NCBI GenBank assembly: GCA_024760905.1
Contig: CM045733.1
Location: 20,905,001 to 20,969,000 of the forward strand
Length of the DNA: 64,000 nucleotides
DNA from: Plotosus lineatus
Taxonomy: Eukaryota; Chordata; Actinopteri; Siluriformes; Plotosidae
Reading direction: 5' to 3'
A model generated the notes under the pieces. It did no database searches. It was not told the DNA's origin and saw only the letters and a list, made by a program, of their open reading frames with translations. How positions within the stretch are numbered: position 1 is the first letter of the stretch; every line of letters begins with the position of its first letter. Made by a program: the position numbers and the translations under genes. This document shows, one piece after another, positions 1-10,831 of the stretch.

Positions 1-149
1 GCCTAGTATTAAGTGTACCTCAGGATAATGTTAATCATATTTCATACTTATATTTATGATATCTTTCTATAGATTTTATTCCATTTCTATTACTACTTGT
101 TCTTTCATTTCATTTCACTTTCGACCTCGGACAGGATCGTTCGTATCAT

Positions 150-153
<4 letters not shown>

Positions 154-218
<65 letters not shown>
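154..218. repeat. (AC)n microsatellite
   Basis: An uninterrupted AC dinucleotide tract of about 65 bp. The His/Thr and Val/Cys reading frames across it are translated microsatellite, not genes. Confidence 0.98.
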
Positions 219-220
<2 letters not shown>

Positions 221-374
221 TGTAATATGGACAATACACAGATGCGCTATTATGTATAAATAGACATATACAGATATAAAGTGTGTATGAATGTATACAC
301 AGTAGTGAAAGAAAAGCACTGTGACTAGACTATAACAATGGAAGCATGTGTATGAGCAATATGAATGATACAAA

Positions 375-1600
375 ATGGTACTGATTTGTTGTAGTGTGGA
401 TGGGAAGAGAAGGTTCAGCAGGGGACTGAGTTCAGTAGGGTGTTGCCTGGGGGAAGAAGCTGTTCCTAAACCTGTTTGTTTTTGTCTGAAGGGTCCTGAA
501 ACACCTTCTGGAGTGGAGAAGCTGAAAGTCTGTTGGCAGGATGAGAGGAGTCCCTGAGAATGGTGTGCACCCGGCGAAGACATCTCTTCTTGTAGACAAC
601 CTCAATAGCAAGAAGTGGAGTCCCTGTGATGTATTGGGCGGTTTTCACCACCTGTTGCAATGCCTTGCTGTCAGAGCAATTCCCATACCAGACTGTAATG
701 CATTTGGTGAGAATCTTTTCTATTGTACAGCAGTAGAAGTTACCCAGGATGTCAGCAGACAGGTGGTTCTTCTTCAGTGTCCTCAAGAGGAACAGGCAGT
801 GATTAGCGCTCTTGATCATGCTGGAGGTGTTGGTTGAACAGGACAGATTCTCGGCTATATGGGGAATTTGAAGCTGAGGAAACGTTCGACAGAAATGCCA
901 TTGATATGGATAGGCCCATGAATGTCTCCCCTTTTCCTTCCTGAAGTACACAATGAGCTCCTTGGTTTTGCTGTTTTGTTGTTAGCATACCATGCAGCTA
1001 GATGTTTTACCTCTGCCCTGTAGTCAGACTCATCATTATCAGTGTCGTCTGCAAACTTTATGATGGTGTTGGATCCATACATAGGCCTACAGTCATGGGT
1101 GAAGATGTAGTGGAGGAACAGGCTCAGCACACAGCCCTGAGGTGTGCCAGTGTTGAGTGTGATGTTGGAGGAACAGTTGTGGCCTGACCTAACATACTGA
1201 GGTCTATTAGTGAGAAAGTCCATGATCCAGCTGCACATGGTGGTATTGATTCTAAGACCCTCACGTTTTGTGATTAACTTGGAGGGAATTACTGTGTTGA
1301 ATACTGATCTGAAGTCAACAAACAGCATTTGTGCATACATGTTCTTGTTGTCCAGGTGTGAGTAAACATGATACAGCATCCTCTGTATACCTCTTGCTTT
1401 GGTATGCAAAGTGGTGTGGGTCTAGTGTGAGAGGCAGACATTGCTTAAGGTATGCCGGGACCAGTCACTCAAAGCACATCACAATGGGTGTTAGTGCAAT
1501 AGGGCGGTAATCATTCAGGCATGTATGAGAGGAGTGTTTCTGGCATTAAAGAAGTGGTCTTGAGGCACGCAGGTACTGCTGCATGGTTGAGAGACAGGTT
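375..1600 (-). mobile_element. L2-like LINE fragment (RT domain and C-terminus), degenerate
   Basis: The minus strand carries the 3' part of a CR1/L2-group LINE. Reading from about 1500 downwards: RPIALTP-type finger residues, then an FVDF segment for the first catalytic Asp, then [10 protein letters not shown] near 1121-1152, then the catalytic FADDT box near 1043-1060. The C-terminal tail (CITVWYGNC, CLRR, ILRDSSHPA) follows near 560-760 in a second frame. Stops and a frame change near 855-950 show it is dead. The 5' part (endonuclease) is absent, as expected for a 5'-truncated insertion. I saw no clear target duplication. Confidence 0.85.
855..1409 (-). pseudogene. reverse transcriptase remnant of the L2-like LINE
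   Basis: A 184-codon open stretch holding the palm domain: [10 protein letters not shown], then [10 protein letters not shown], then FADDT followed by a IHINGISVE segment typical of the RT-thumb boundary in L2-like LINEs. It is the longest open piece of the element. It continues out of frame on the left (466-951), where the C-terminal domain is encoded. Confidence 0.82.
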
Positions 1601-1986
1601 GCTCTTTCTTTTCTCAATATATTATATCCAACTATCTTTGGATAATTAACAGTTTTGAAACAAAGTCCAAGAAGATGTCTACAAACTAAGCCAAGGAGCA
1701 GAATCTTTGATTATAAAAAGTGAATCAGAAGAGTGAATCAGTAATATTGTGCTGTGACAATGAGGCAGGTCAGGCAAGTTCTGCACTCTGTACAGGTAAA
1801 TGCTACAGAAAAGTACAAGAAGAGCAGACTAAAATTGGATTTCTATTTCATATTCACATATTTTAACCACAGCACTGAGGAAGGTCAGGTGAGTTCTGCA
1901 GTTAGAGCAGGCTATTACTTCTATAGAGATCATGGTGTCTGAAAATCAGGGTGAATGTTTTAATCCCTCAAAAATGTAAAGATAAA

Positions 1987-2050
<64 letters not shown>

Positions 2051-2371
2051 AGAGAGAGAGAATAATTTTCTTATATTTTTGTGTCGTGTATTTCTGTTTT
2101 AGAGATTTCTTTTTATAGAATTGTTATTTATATAGTTTTATTTTGTATTGTGTTATTTATTTATTTTGTCATTGCTATTATTTATATCATTGTCACTTAA
2201 CATGTTGATGTGCATTAGAAAGGTACATGAAGTTTACAAGTTTACATGTGTTGTCAGTCATAAGGCACACCACTAGATGAAAATGTTAAAAATAAAAACT
2301 CTGTAGCCTATATTAACAATTTAAAGTAATTCTCGTCAAATAAACATGAAGAAATATCTTTTTTATAATTT
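1601..2371. other. unassigned AT-rich stretch
   Basis: Apart from the GA tract at 1991-2061 I recognise no repeat family or gene here. At 1605-1622 it has TCTTTCTTTTCTCAATAT, which recurs at 8902-8919 just before MITE-C. I could not interpret this. Confidence 0.4.
1991..2061. repeat. (GA)n microsatellite
   Basis: About 70 bp of GA with a single GGG interruption near 2047-2050. Confidence 0.97.
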
Positions 2372-2737
2372 CTACTCACTCGGTGTGATTCCTGGGTCTG
2401 TGTGGATGAACATAGCTGATTCTTGACAGGAATCGAAGAGAAACACACCTAGCTCTTCCTCAACAGCCCTCATCTTCCTCAGTCTCTCTTTCTTGTTTTT
2501 ATGGCAGTCAGGCTTGAAAAGCTTACTTGGCACGATACCACTGTTGGATATCCTTTCACCACACACCAGACACACCGGTACTGGTGGAGTTTCATCTCTG
2601 GTAAACGAGAATTCAAATGATGGATAGCTTCCGTTGTATTGCTTCGCGCTGGAGGCTTTGCTCGACTCCACCGTCTTTGCTTTCTTTTGACCTCCACTTG
2701 TAATAAGTCCTTCTATACCTGACTATATCTCACAGAA
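2372..2737 (-). pseudogene. hAT (ZBED/SCAND3-like) transposase N-terminal remnant
   Basis: The minus-strand frame from 2671 contains [12 protein letters not shown] followed by [19 protein letters not shown]. This matches the start of fish hAT transposases of the ZBED5/SCAND3 type (a BED-like finger with C-x2-C, then NS..VPSKL). The histidine part is degraded to [11 protein letters not shown]. Only about 100 codons remain. The outer end of this hAT may be the CAGTGGTTGAAAAACACT at 8803-8820, displaced by a later insertion. Confidence 0.65.
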
Positions 2738-3184
2738 CACTAGTGCAGCGATTCTCAAATAGTGGGGGCATTATGCCGGGGGGGGTGATGCCGGGGGAAG
2801 CATGCATGTTCCTTGCTAAGAAGAATCCAGGAGAGATGGTGTCCGCCTGGCAAAGTTTAACTGTGAGTGATAGTTAAATGCCTGATCTTCATCTAATAGC
2901 TTATTATTTATCTGCAACACAATGGGAGCTGTAAAGCAGTAGAGAAAAGACCAAGAGGATTTAAAAAAAAACTTAAATTGTTGACAAAGGAATTTGAAAA
3001 CTTACTGCCCAAAATGGCAGAGAAATCAAACATTAACTCGTCCCCAAGTAGTTAAGATATCCAAGGACTTAGTGACGCCTTTGGCGATATAATGGGATGG
3101 AAAATGTATCATATGTGATACATGTGAACAATGGTTTCACATCAACTGCCAAGATGTTCATAGCAAACATATGAGTTAGTTGAT

Positions 3185-3652
3185 ATGGACCAAAACCTAC
3201 AATGGGACTGCATTGTCTATGGTAGTCCAAATTACAGTTACTCTCATGGTACCTTCTCAAACCTGAGTCTTACCAACAGGTTCAATTACCTGTGCGATGT
3301 GCTTGATGACACAATGCTCGGCAACCAAAAACCTGTCCACTCCTCAACTCCTGATCATTCGAAGAAGAAAAAAGCTCATGCCTCTTCTCCTCTGCGTATT
3401 CTAAATATAAATTCCCAGTGTTTAAAGAACAAAAGGCATCTCATGGAAAATCTCATCGATAGTGTCAACCCTGACATAACTTCTGAGACCTGGCTAAATC
3501 ACTCTGTCAAAAGTAGTGAATTACGACCTCCTATTTTTGACGTATACCGTAGAGACAGATCTAGCAACTCTCATGGTGGTGTACTTGTGGCCATGAAAAA
3601 TAACATTAGTGTGGAAGCTACTGAGTTGCAATCTGAATGTGAAATTATATAA
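3185..3652 (+). pseudogene. LINE endonuclease N-terminal segment
   Basis: A 155-codon open stretch. It starts after the PHD-like finger, contains LSLTNRFNYL, and enters the apurinic-type endonuclease fold (ILNINSQCLKNKRHL, then NPDITSETWLNHS, where E is the conserved metal-binding Glu of ET motifs). It stops at 3652. The fold continues in other frames to about 4020 (GGDFNLPGWDW, then SDHD near 4001). Confidence 0.8.
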
Positions 3653-4231
3653 GCCAAAATTAGCTTTAAGGGCTGTTGTGATTTATACATCGGTTCCCAT
3701 TGCAACCCTCATACTAATAATGAGGACAGCTTGGAAAAACTTGAGGTCTCTCTCAACTGTGTCTCCAACATAAGAAATGCTTGTGTTATGCTCGGGGGTG
3801 ACTTCAACCTCCCTGGTTGGGATTGGAGCTCTAAGACACTCAAATCTGACACGCCATCTGTAAATCTACATGACAAATTGAAATTACATTGGATTATCAC
3901 AGATGGTTGAAGAGCTTACTTGGAAAGATAACACTCTGGATCTGATCGTTACCAATCACCCAAGCAAGGTAATGAAAATGCAAGTCATACCTGGCATATC
4001 AGACCATGACATTGTCTACATTGAATTCGACCTCACCCCGAAAATGAACAAGAAAAAACAAGGAAGACACCCCTCTACAACAGAGCAAGATGGGACACAA
4101 TAAAGCAAGAAGCCCAGCAGATTCACCAGAAGATTGAACAAGTATCATCTGAAGGGAAAAATGCTGATAAACTATGAAAAATCTCCAAATCTTCATTAAA
4201 CAAGATCACCCAAAAACATATACCAACTAAG

Positions 4232-4603
4232 ATGGCAAAAATCAGGAATAACCTCCCCTGGATCACTCCAGAGATAAGAAGACAAATTAGAAGGCGAGAT
4301 CATCTGTACAGAAGAAAGAACAAATCAGGATCCAAATACCACAACACCAAGTACCAGGAACTCGGATATTCCATTAAAAAGACAATAAGAACTGCATACT
4401 GGACATACATACAGAGTATTGTGACACACAATGAAGAAGCAGACACCAGAGCTGTATCCAAAAGATTCTGGACGCACATTAAATATAGAAAGTCAGATAA
4501 CCAAGGAGTTGCCCCTCTAAAGGTGAATAGCACCCTCATCACTGACCCCTTACTAAAGGTAAATGCTCCCAACAACCAGTTTAAGTCTGCCTTAACAAAG
4601 TAG
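4232..4603 (+). pseudogene. LINE linker between endonuclease and RT
   Basis: A 123-codon open stretch (NNLPWITPEIRRQIRRRDHL and on) matching the W-[IV]-[TN]-x-E-[IL]-[RK] segment that precedes the RT in jockey/CR1-like LINEs. It is followed out of frame by HKASSPDNLKPRVLKELA-type finger sequence near 4717-4770. Confidence 0.75.
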
Positions 4604-5160
4604 ATATTGCTCCATCAACTGACCGTCACCCAAACCAGAAGACCTATCCTGACATTAAAGGGCTTGTCATCACTAAAAATGGAGTTGAAGCCCTCCTGAA
4701 AAATCTTCGCCCACACAAAGCCTCCAGCCCTGACAACCTCAAGCCTAGAGTTCTCAAAGAACTGGCAGCAGAAATTGCTCGTGCTCACACCATCATCTTC
4801 AACACATCCCTGCAGACAGGAATTGTACCATCGGATTGGAAGAAAGCCCTTGTCACCCCAATATTCAAAAAATGTTAAAAATTTAAAGCTGTAAACTACA
4901 GGCCAATCTCTTTAACCTGGTTCTCTTGCAGGATCATGGAACACATAGTTACAAGCCATGTGAAGGACCACCTGGAAACAAATAACATCCTTTATCTACT
5001 GCAACATGGTTTCCGCAAACAAAGATCCTGCGAAACACATCACCAGGAACATGCAGAAGAACACCCAAACTCATGTAATAATTATGGATTTCTCTAAAGC
5101 CTCTGACAAGGTGTGTCACAGTCCACTCATCTATAAACTTAACAACTATGGCGTCACAGG

Positions 5161-5775
5161 ATGTATAAAACGATGGATATCCACCTTCTTGCAGGACTGT
5201 CAACAGTTGTCCTCGAAGGTGAGGTATCAGACCTGGTTGATGTTGACTCAGGAGTCCCCCAAGGATCAGTCCTTAGCCCTTGTCTGTTCTTGGCTTACAT
5301 CAATGATCTGCCAAATAGTGTCAACTCAAGTGTCAGACTATTTGCAGACGACACTATTATGTACCTCACAATTAAAGGAGAATCTGATTCAGTCAAAATA
5401 CAGGGGGACCTAAACAAGCTTGTAGCATGGGAACAAGAATGGAAGATGGTTTTCCACCCAGAAAAATGCAACAGGAAAAAGAAACCACTGCTGACAAACT
5501 ACACCCCTCACGGCCACCAACTCAAACATGTCGCATCAGCAAAATACCTAGGGTGCACCATCACTTTAACACTGGACTGGGGACCACATATAACAAACAT
5601 AGCAACCAAGGCTAGCCAGACCATCAGCTTGCTCAGGTGCAACCTGAATATAGGATCAAAGAACATCAAGATACAGGCCTTTAAAGCCCTGGTAAGACCA
5701 CAAATTGAATATGCCAGTACAGTATGGGATCCATACAAATCCAATGACATCTGGAAACTGGAAATGGTCCAATGA
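5161..5775 (+). pseudogene. LINE reverse transcriptase palm and thumb remnant
   Basis: A 204-codon open stretch with GVPQGSVLSPCLFLAYINDL, then the catalytic FADDT (5341-5355), then YLGCTIT and VRPQIEYASTVWDP. All are hallmark blocks of jockey/CR1-type RTs. A stop after EMVQ (5773-5775) cuts the C-terminal domain, which continues (LEERRNQARL, FFTRLSETL) near 5824-6069. Confidence 0.85.
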
Positions 5776-6373
5776 AGAGGAGCCCAGTACATCTACAACA
5801 GTTACCACAACAGTGTAGGTACCATGCTTAAAGATTTAAAATGGAAGCCTCTAGAAGAAAGAAGAAACCAAGCAAGGCTCTATGCTGTACATATCGACAG
5901 GGGCCTAGTCGCAATGAACACCTGCGGCAGGCTACAGAAACCTTCCAGAACCAGCAGGAAGAGCAACGGAAAGTCATACCAAGTCCAAGCTAGCTGCACA
6001 GAGTACAGGAAAAATTCCTTCTTCACAAGACTGTCCGAGACTTTAACCAGCTGCCAGCTGAGATCGTAGGCGCTGATATCCTTGATGCCTTCAAGTCAAA
6101 GCTGGCCAGACTAGCTGCCTGAAGCCCAAGTTTTAACCTACTGTAAATAGCCCTGCACCTTGTGCACAACTCCAAACCTATCAGAGTCTTCAAAAAATTG
6201 AAGTTGGAAGGTATATGGAAGAAGAAGACGAAGAAAAAGAAGAAATCGAATATGATGTCATTGTTGGAAAAATTCGACACAGCTTGGTGCTTTTACCTCC
6301 CAAGTGAAAAGTCTTCAAGGCAATTGAAGACGCCATTAATTATAGTTACCAGTATAACCTTAAAATACTGGGA

Positions 6374-6784
6374 GTGCCTCAAGTGGAGGAACATGAAACA
6401 ACCAAAACCACCACCCAACTCTGTCTTAAGATATTCAACAAGAGCAGTGTGGTTGTCAAAAAAGAAGACATCAATATTTCACAGAGACTGCCATCGAGAA
6501 ATGAAAATGGCCGCCGAAGGGAGAGACATGAGGGCACCGCCATTGTATGCAAGTTTGTATGACGAATGGTGAGGAAGAAAGTGCTTGCAGCAAGATCCAG
6601 AACTAGCTGCATCGAACCTGCTGATCTTGGTTTTACATCAGAAATCAAACTGGGTCGCATCGGTATCCTGAGCCATCTACCTCCAAAACTACAAGAGCAG
6701 CTGCTCTTGGCGAAAACTTTTCAAACTAATTGTGGATACAGGTTCTGCTGGGCCAAATCAACAGGGGTCTTCCTGAGAAAGTAG
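6374..6784 (+). pseudogene. LINE ORF1-like remnant
   Basis: Two overlapping frames (6374-6562 and 6566-6784) read as one protein with a frameshift. The first has NISQRLPSRNENGRRRERHE then AIVCKFV. The second has MVRKKVLAARSR then GRIGILSHLPPKLQEQLL and GYRFCWAKSTGVFLRK. This HR(V/L)P..CKF..R..R pattern is the nucleic-acid-binding part of LINE ORF1 proteins in several animal APE-type families. No start or full coiled coil is visible. Confidence 0.6.
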
Positions 6785-7391
6785 GCGAACTCAAGGATTA
6801 TTCGTATTAACTCTGAAGATGATCGTGATTTTCCAGGCAAAACTAATCCAAATGCATCAAGCCAAAGTTGCAATACAAGATGGAACTTGGTCAGATAAGT
6901 GTTTAAACCCCATGTCTTGTGACTTTTGGAAGCAAACCCAGTTAAATGCATAAATCGGCTCAGAAAGAGATTAAAGCCCTTTTAATAGAACTGCTGTATA
7001 ACAAGGAAAATATTGAAATCTCTCATGGCAAGTTTAATAACAGCTAGAACTCTACATTACCAACCAAGAAATATCTTGAAAGACTACCTAGCTTGTATGA
7101 TCTGGATCTATTCTCCCTCAACACTGTCTACGATTTAAACTCTGGTTAAAATGCTTGTTTCTCAGAAATACATTGTAGATATTATTCACCACACAGCTTT
7201 AGCATGTTAAAAAAACATGATACCAATTGCTCAATACTAGATAGCAACCTTTCTTTTTTTACACAATAACATAAGAAATTTACAGAAAAATCTTGATAAT
7301 TTTTCAGAATCACCTACTTCACGAGTTAAATTATATTTTTAGTATTATTGGTATTTCCGAAACTTGAATTACAAAGTCAAATTCGGAAACA

Positions 7392-7980
7392 TTGAGCTTC
7401 AATCCCAACATTCCAGGGTATTGTTTCGAATACATCCCCACACCCCTCAGTGCGGGAGGTGTCGGGATGCATATAAACAATGCAATGAACTACAGTATAA
7501 TTGAAAAAACATCTAATGAATCTTTTCAGGCACAATGGATAGAAATTAAGTTCCCAAAGAAAGCAAACGTAATATGTGCAGTAATTTACAGACAACTTAA
7601 TAAACCAGGGAAGTTTCAGGATTATTTCAATCTCAGCCTAGAAAAATATAGTTCACCCGGTAAACCAATTTTTATTCTGGCCGACTTTAATAATAATAAT
7701 AATAATTTTCCGCTCCAGTACTTGTAAGTATGCTTCTGAATTTCTTTTGTGTTTTCAAAGTTATGGATTCATCCCAATAATTGATAAACCAACCCGGGTA
7801 CACAATGGATCAGCCACGCTAATTGATAATATCTTAATTAATGATATGGCTAACAGTTCCGTTGTTAGCGGTAACATCATCTCGGACATCGCTGATCATT
7901 TTACTCAATTCTGTGTTCTCCCTGCCCACAATTATGAACTGCCGGAAAAACTAACAAGGGAAAAAAATTGGATTTCATAA
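7392..7980 (+). pseudogene. LINE endonuclease middle and C-terminal part
   Basis: Frames 7392-7727 and 7747-7980 together give GGVGMHIN, VICAVIYRQ, ILADFN (expected I-x-GDFN), then TRVHNGSATLIDNILIN and SDIADHFTQF. These are the conserved NG..TLID and SDH-type blocks of APE endonucleases. The split between frames coincides with the AAT repeat. Confidence 0.78.
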
Positions 7981-9053
7981 ACTTTTCTGAACAAGACTTT
8001 CTATTCGATGTAGCAGAAATCGATTTGGATAATATCGAAGCAGTAAATGGAAATGTGGATATTAATTTCTCATTTATCTTTAATACGATAAATAAAATCT
8101 TAAACAAACATGCTTCATTTAAAAGCAAATCTAAGAGAAATGCTAAGTAACTTAAAAACTCATGGATAACCCCGGGTATCTTAAAATCAAACTAAAAAAC
8201 AAATATTTTTCATCTGGTCATACAGAAAAATACAACATGTATAGAAATAAAATAACAAATCTTACACAAATAAGCAAAATAAATTATTTCCACAAGTTTT
8301 TCTTGTAAAATCTGAATAATAAAAAGAAAACCTGGGACTAGATTAACAACCTAGTTCAAGATAGCACGAGGAGTAAAAACCGTTTCATTTCTGTTATTAG
8401 GAAACCACAAGACGGCTATGTTACGAACAATCCTCAATATCCTCAATGAACACTTTGCAACTGTGGGGCCTACACTAGCATCTAGAATGCCGCAAGATTT
8501 AAGCAACTTTAAAGACTATCTCACGTCTCCTCTCCTTTCTTTGTTTTTCTTTGATCCTGTCACATCTCAAGAAATAGATAGTGAAATAATGCTTTTACCT
8601 TCTAACAAAGCCTATGGTTTATACTCCCTACCCATGCATATTCTAAAGTGTGCGAGGTCTATCATATTGGAACCTATTGCTAATTTGATAAATAAATCTA
8701 TAAGTACCGGCGTATCCCCATCTAAATTATGAAACGTTTTTTCTTCCTAGAGGGGGCACCACAGAAAAGAATTAAGAAGTATTGCCCTAGTGTGCCGTGG
8801 TACAGTGGTTGAAAAACACTCAAATAGTACTCTATATGCCACAAATACAAATTGTATACACAAATAAATATATTTGTTTTACTTCATGCGGTTGTTCATT
8901 TGTTCTTTCTTTTCTCAATATACAGGGATCCCTCACATTTTGATGTCAGTTGGGACCGAGATCCCCCGTGCAATAACTAAAATCCGCGAAGTAGGATCAA
9001 ACCCCCCCCCCCCCAATCCCCCCCTCTGACTGATGTATACATACATGTATATA

Positions 9054-10068
9054 GGATAGGATAGGGTAGTACTTTATTATCCCGGGGGAAATTTTGGTTA
9101 CGTCGTAAAACATATAGTACACAACAAAACACCGAAACACAACTTACATTTCAACAAGTACTAAAAGCATGCACAAATAAATAAATGTTGTACAAATAAA
9201 TATTGTCCAAATAAATATTGTCCAAAGAGCATTAAAAGATTGCAGTGAGATATGATTAATAAGCTTAGGTGAAGAAGAAGAAAGTGAAGAACATGAAGGT
9301 GAAGGTAAAGAAGTGAAACACAATTTGTATAGAGAAGCTACATGGTGAGAAGTTGGCAGAGAAGTGATAAGAATAATTAAGTATTATTAAAACAACGAAT
9401 ACCAGATGGTACAAAAGAATGATGGAACCTGTTTGCTCTGGCTATTGGCATGCGCAGACGGCGTCCTGATGGAAGAAATTCAAAAGCACAATAGAGAAAG
9501 TGCGAACTGTCATTTACAATTTTCTGCAATTTATTGGCGATTTGCTGCTCGTAAATTTGGCCGATAGAATTTACTGATTCTGAGCCAATTATTTTTTGAG
9601 CTGTGTTAACAATTTTGTTGAGTTTAGCTTTGTTTTGAACAGACAGGTTACCAAACCAACAAAGTAGATTAAAAGTTAAAATGCTTTGTATAAAAGTTTT
9701 GTAGAAGTGAACCATGAGTGAACGATCAATTCTAAAAGTGTTTAAACGACGAAGGAAGAACAACCTGTGCTGACCTTTCTTGTAAACATAATCAACATTA
9801 TCATTCCAGGATAATTTCGAATCGAGAACAGTGTGTTCATTGTTGATTGTAACAGGGTCCACACAATTACAGGAATTTCTGAAATCTAGAATCATTTCCT
9901 TTGTTTATTTAGTATTCAAGATCAGAAAGTTATATTTGCACAAATTTGTAAAGTTATAGACCTCATTTTTATGTTCAAGGTCAGAAGATTTAAGAAGGGA
10001 AACAATAGCGGCATCATCAGCAGATTTGATGTTAAAACAGTTTGTTGCCTTACTGACACAATCGTTAG
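9054..10068 (-). mobile_element. L2-like LINE 3' end, 5'-truncated, with target duplication
   Basis: Inserted in MITE-C copy 1. TGTATATA occurs on both sides (9046-9053 and 10069-10076). Read on the minus strand, it starts inside the RT at the catalytic box (ADDAAIV, near 10010), runs through the C-terminal domain, and ends in CCCGGGATAATAAAG followed by an ATCCT-type tail (9054-9070). This is a classic 5'-truncated LINE insertion. Confidence 0.85.
9377..9895 (-). pseudogene. L2-like LINE C-terminal protein fragment
   Basis: A 172-codon open stretch. It begins MILDFRN (following the RT box), then LDSKLSWNDNVDYVYKK, QHRLFFLRRLNTF, LLCWFGNLS, FEFLPSGRRLRMP and FVPSGIRCFNN. This order of blocks is the C-terminal domain of CR1/L2-like LINEs. 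It is the least damaged LINE reading frame in the left third of the window. Confidence 0.85.
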
Positions 10069-10124
10069 TGTATATAATATCAATAAATACATTTTCAATG
10101 CTATAAAGGCTTATAATAACAATT

Positions 10125-10405
10125 CTTTTCCTTTCGGCTTTTCCCTTCAGGGGTCGCCACAACAAAACATCTACCTCCATCTCACCTGAGCCTCTGTATC
10201 TTCTACTCTTACTCCAACGACCTTCATATCCTCCATCACCACATCCATAAATCTCTTCTTTGGTCTTCCTCTAGACTTTCTGCCTGGTAGTTCCAATCTC
10301 AGCGTCCTACTACCAATATACTCACTATCCCTCCTCTGTACATGTCCAAACCATCTCATTCTAGCCTCTCTGACTTTGTCTCCAAAATTGCTTATAAAAT
10401 AACCA
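10125..10405 (-). mobile_element. RTE-like LINE 3' end with 16-bp target duplication
   Basis: A perfect 16-bp repeat GCTTATAATAACAATT (10109-10124 and 10406-10421) flanks it. The minus strand encodes MRWFGHVQRRD, LELPGRKSRGRPKKRF and DMKVVGVRVED, the C-terminus of fish RTE-like LINEs. The 3' untranslated end reads GGCGACCCCTGAAGGG then AAAAGCCGAAAGG. This tail is the reference for comparison with SINE-A1. Confidence 0.9.
10171..10359 (-). pseudogene. RTE-like LINE C-terminal protein fragment
   Basis: 62 codons: MRWFGHVQRRDSEYIGSRTL, then GRKSRGRPKKRFMDVV and DMKVVGV. It has no catalytic residues. Only the C-terminal extension survives because the insertion was 5'-truncated. Confidence 0.85.
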
Positions 10406-10559
10406 GCTTATAATAACAATTAAACATTAAAAAATAGTGCATAAGATGTAAATAAAATATAAACACAAACACATAAAGACGCAGGCAAGCAGATGCGCAT
10501 CTCACAAAAATGTAGTTTTGATGGGAGGTTTTGGGTAGTTTTTTATTTTGTGGTTGTTT

Positions 10560-10597
<38 letters not shown>

Positions 10598-10761
10598 ATA
10601 ATTGACCTTATTTCTGTGGCATTTCCTAAACCTTTTCTCCTTTTCTTCCTTAGTTTCGTTATTTTTTATTTCGATGAATATTTAACAAAAAAACAAATAA
10701 ACGAAAACCGCGATGCACTGAAGCCGCATAAATTGAAGCATGAAGTAGCGAGGACTCCCTG

Positions 10762-10831
10762 TATTATATTATATTATATTATATTATATTATATTATATT
10801 ACATCGCATTACATTACATTGCATTATATTA
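10762..10831. repeat. (TATAT)n pentanucleotide repeat
   Basis: TTATA repeats beginning at the TA flank of MITE-C copy 1. They become degenerate (ACATT, GCATT units) after 10800. Confidence 0.95.

Larger units (their letters stand above)
2925..6255 (+). mobile_element. PHD-finger-bearing APE-type LINE, near full length, degenerate
   Basis: A plus-strand jockey/CR1-superfamily LINE with its ORF2 order preserved. A PHD-like finger (CIICDTCEQWFHINC, 3105-3149) is followed by linker, then endonuclease (LNINSQCLKNKR near 3403, GGDFNLPGWDW near 3796). The pre-RT region is at 4232-4603. The RT has MDFSKA near 5082, GVPQGSVLSP at 5251-5280 and FADDTIM at 5341-5361. The C-terminal domain ends near 6120. 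It finishes in an A/G-rich tail (GAAGAAGAAGACG, 6218-6250). Several frameshifts and stops make it a pseudogene. Confidence 0.85.
6330..8740 (+). mobile_element. second APE-type LINE with ORF1 remnant, 3'-incomplete
   Basis: It begins right after the A/G tail of the upstream LINE. ORF1-like sequence (LKILGVPQVEE, ISQRLPSRNENG, IVCKFVRR, YRFCWAKSTGVFLRK) runs 6360-6790. Endonuclease follows at about 7190-8160 (CSILDSN, IIGISET in mixed frames, GGVGMHINNAMNYSI, TLIDNILIN, SDIADHF). The RT finger region at 8418-8735 (LPSNKAYGLYSLPMHIL) ends abruptly, so the RT palm is missing. An AAT expansion (7686-7706) disrupts the endonuclease DFN motif. Confidence 0.75.
2746..8784. mobile_element. candidate hAT terminal pair enclosing two LINEs
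   Basis: CAGCGATTCTCAAATAGTGG at 2746 resembles a hAT left terminus. Its counterpart at 8772-8784 (inverted, reading CAATACTTCTTAA) is weakly similar, about 8 of 13 bases. The flanks CACTAGTG (2738-2745) and CCCTAGTG (8785-8792) would be an 8-bp hAT target duplication with one mismatch. Removing the interval rejoins ACACTAGTG with TGTGCCGTGG, which looks like the end of another hAT. The interior is almost entirely two LINE copies. Confidence 0.4.
8933..10761. mobile_element. MITE-C copy 1 (Tigger-like), split by two LINE insertions
   Basis: It starts CAGGGATCCCTCAC and ends AGGACTCCCTG, flanked on both sides by TA (8931-8932, 10762-10763). Without the two insertions the element is about 510 bp. 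Its body matches three more copies here (34184, 52942 and, inverted, 54808). It contains a C13 run at 9002-9014 and a T32 run at 10564-10595. A TA target and these termini fit non-autonomous pogo/Tigger-type elements. Confidence 0.75.

Noticed and set aside
56..583. Frames with poly His-Thr or Val-Cys
   Set aside because: They are driven by the AC tract at 154-218, and their non-repeat parts match no protein pattern.
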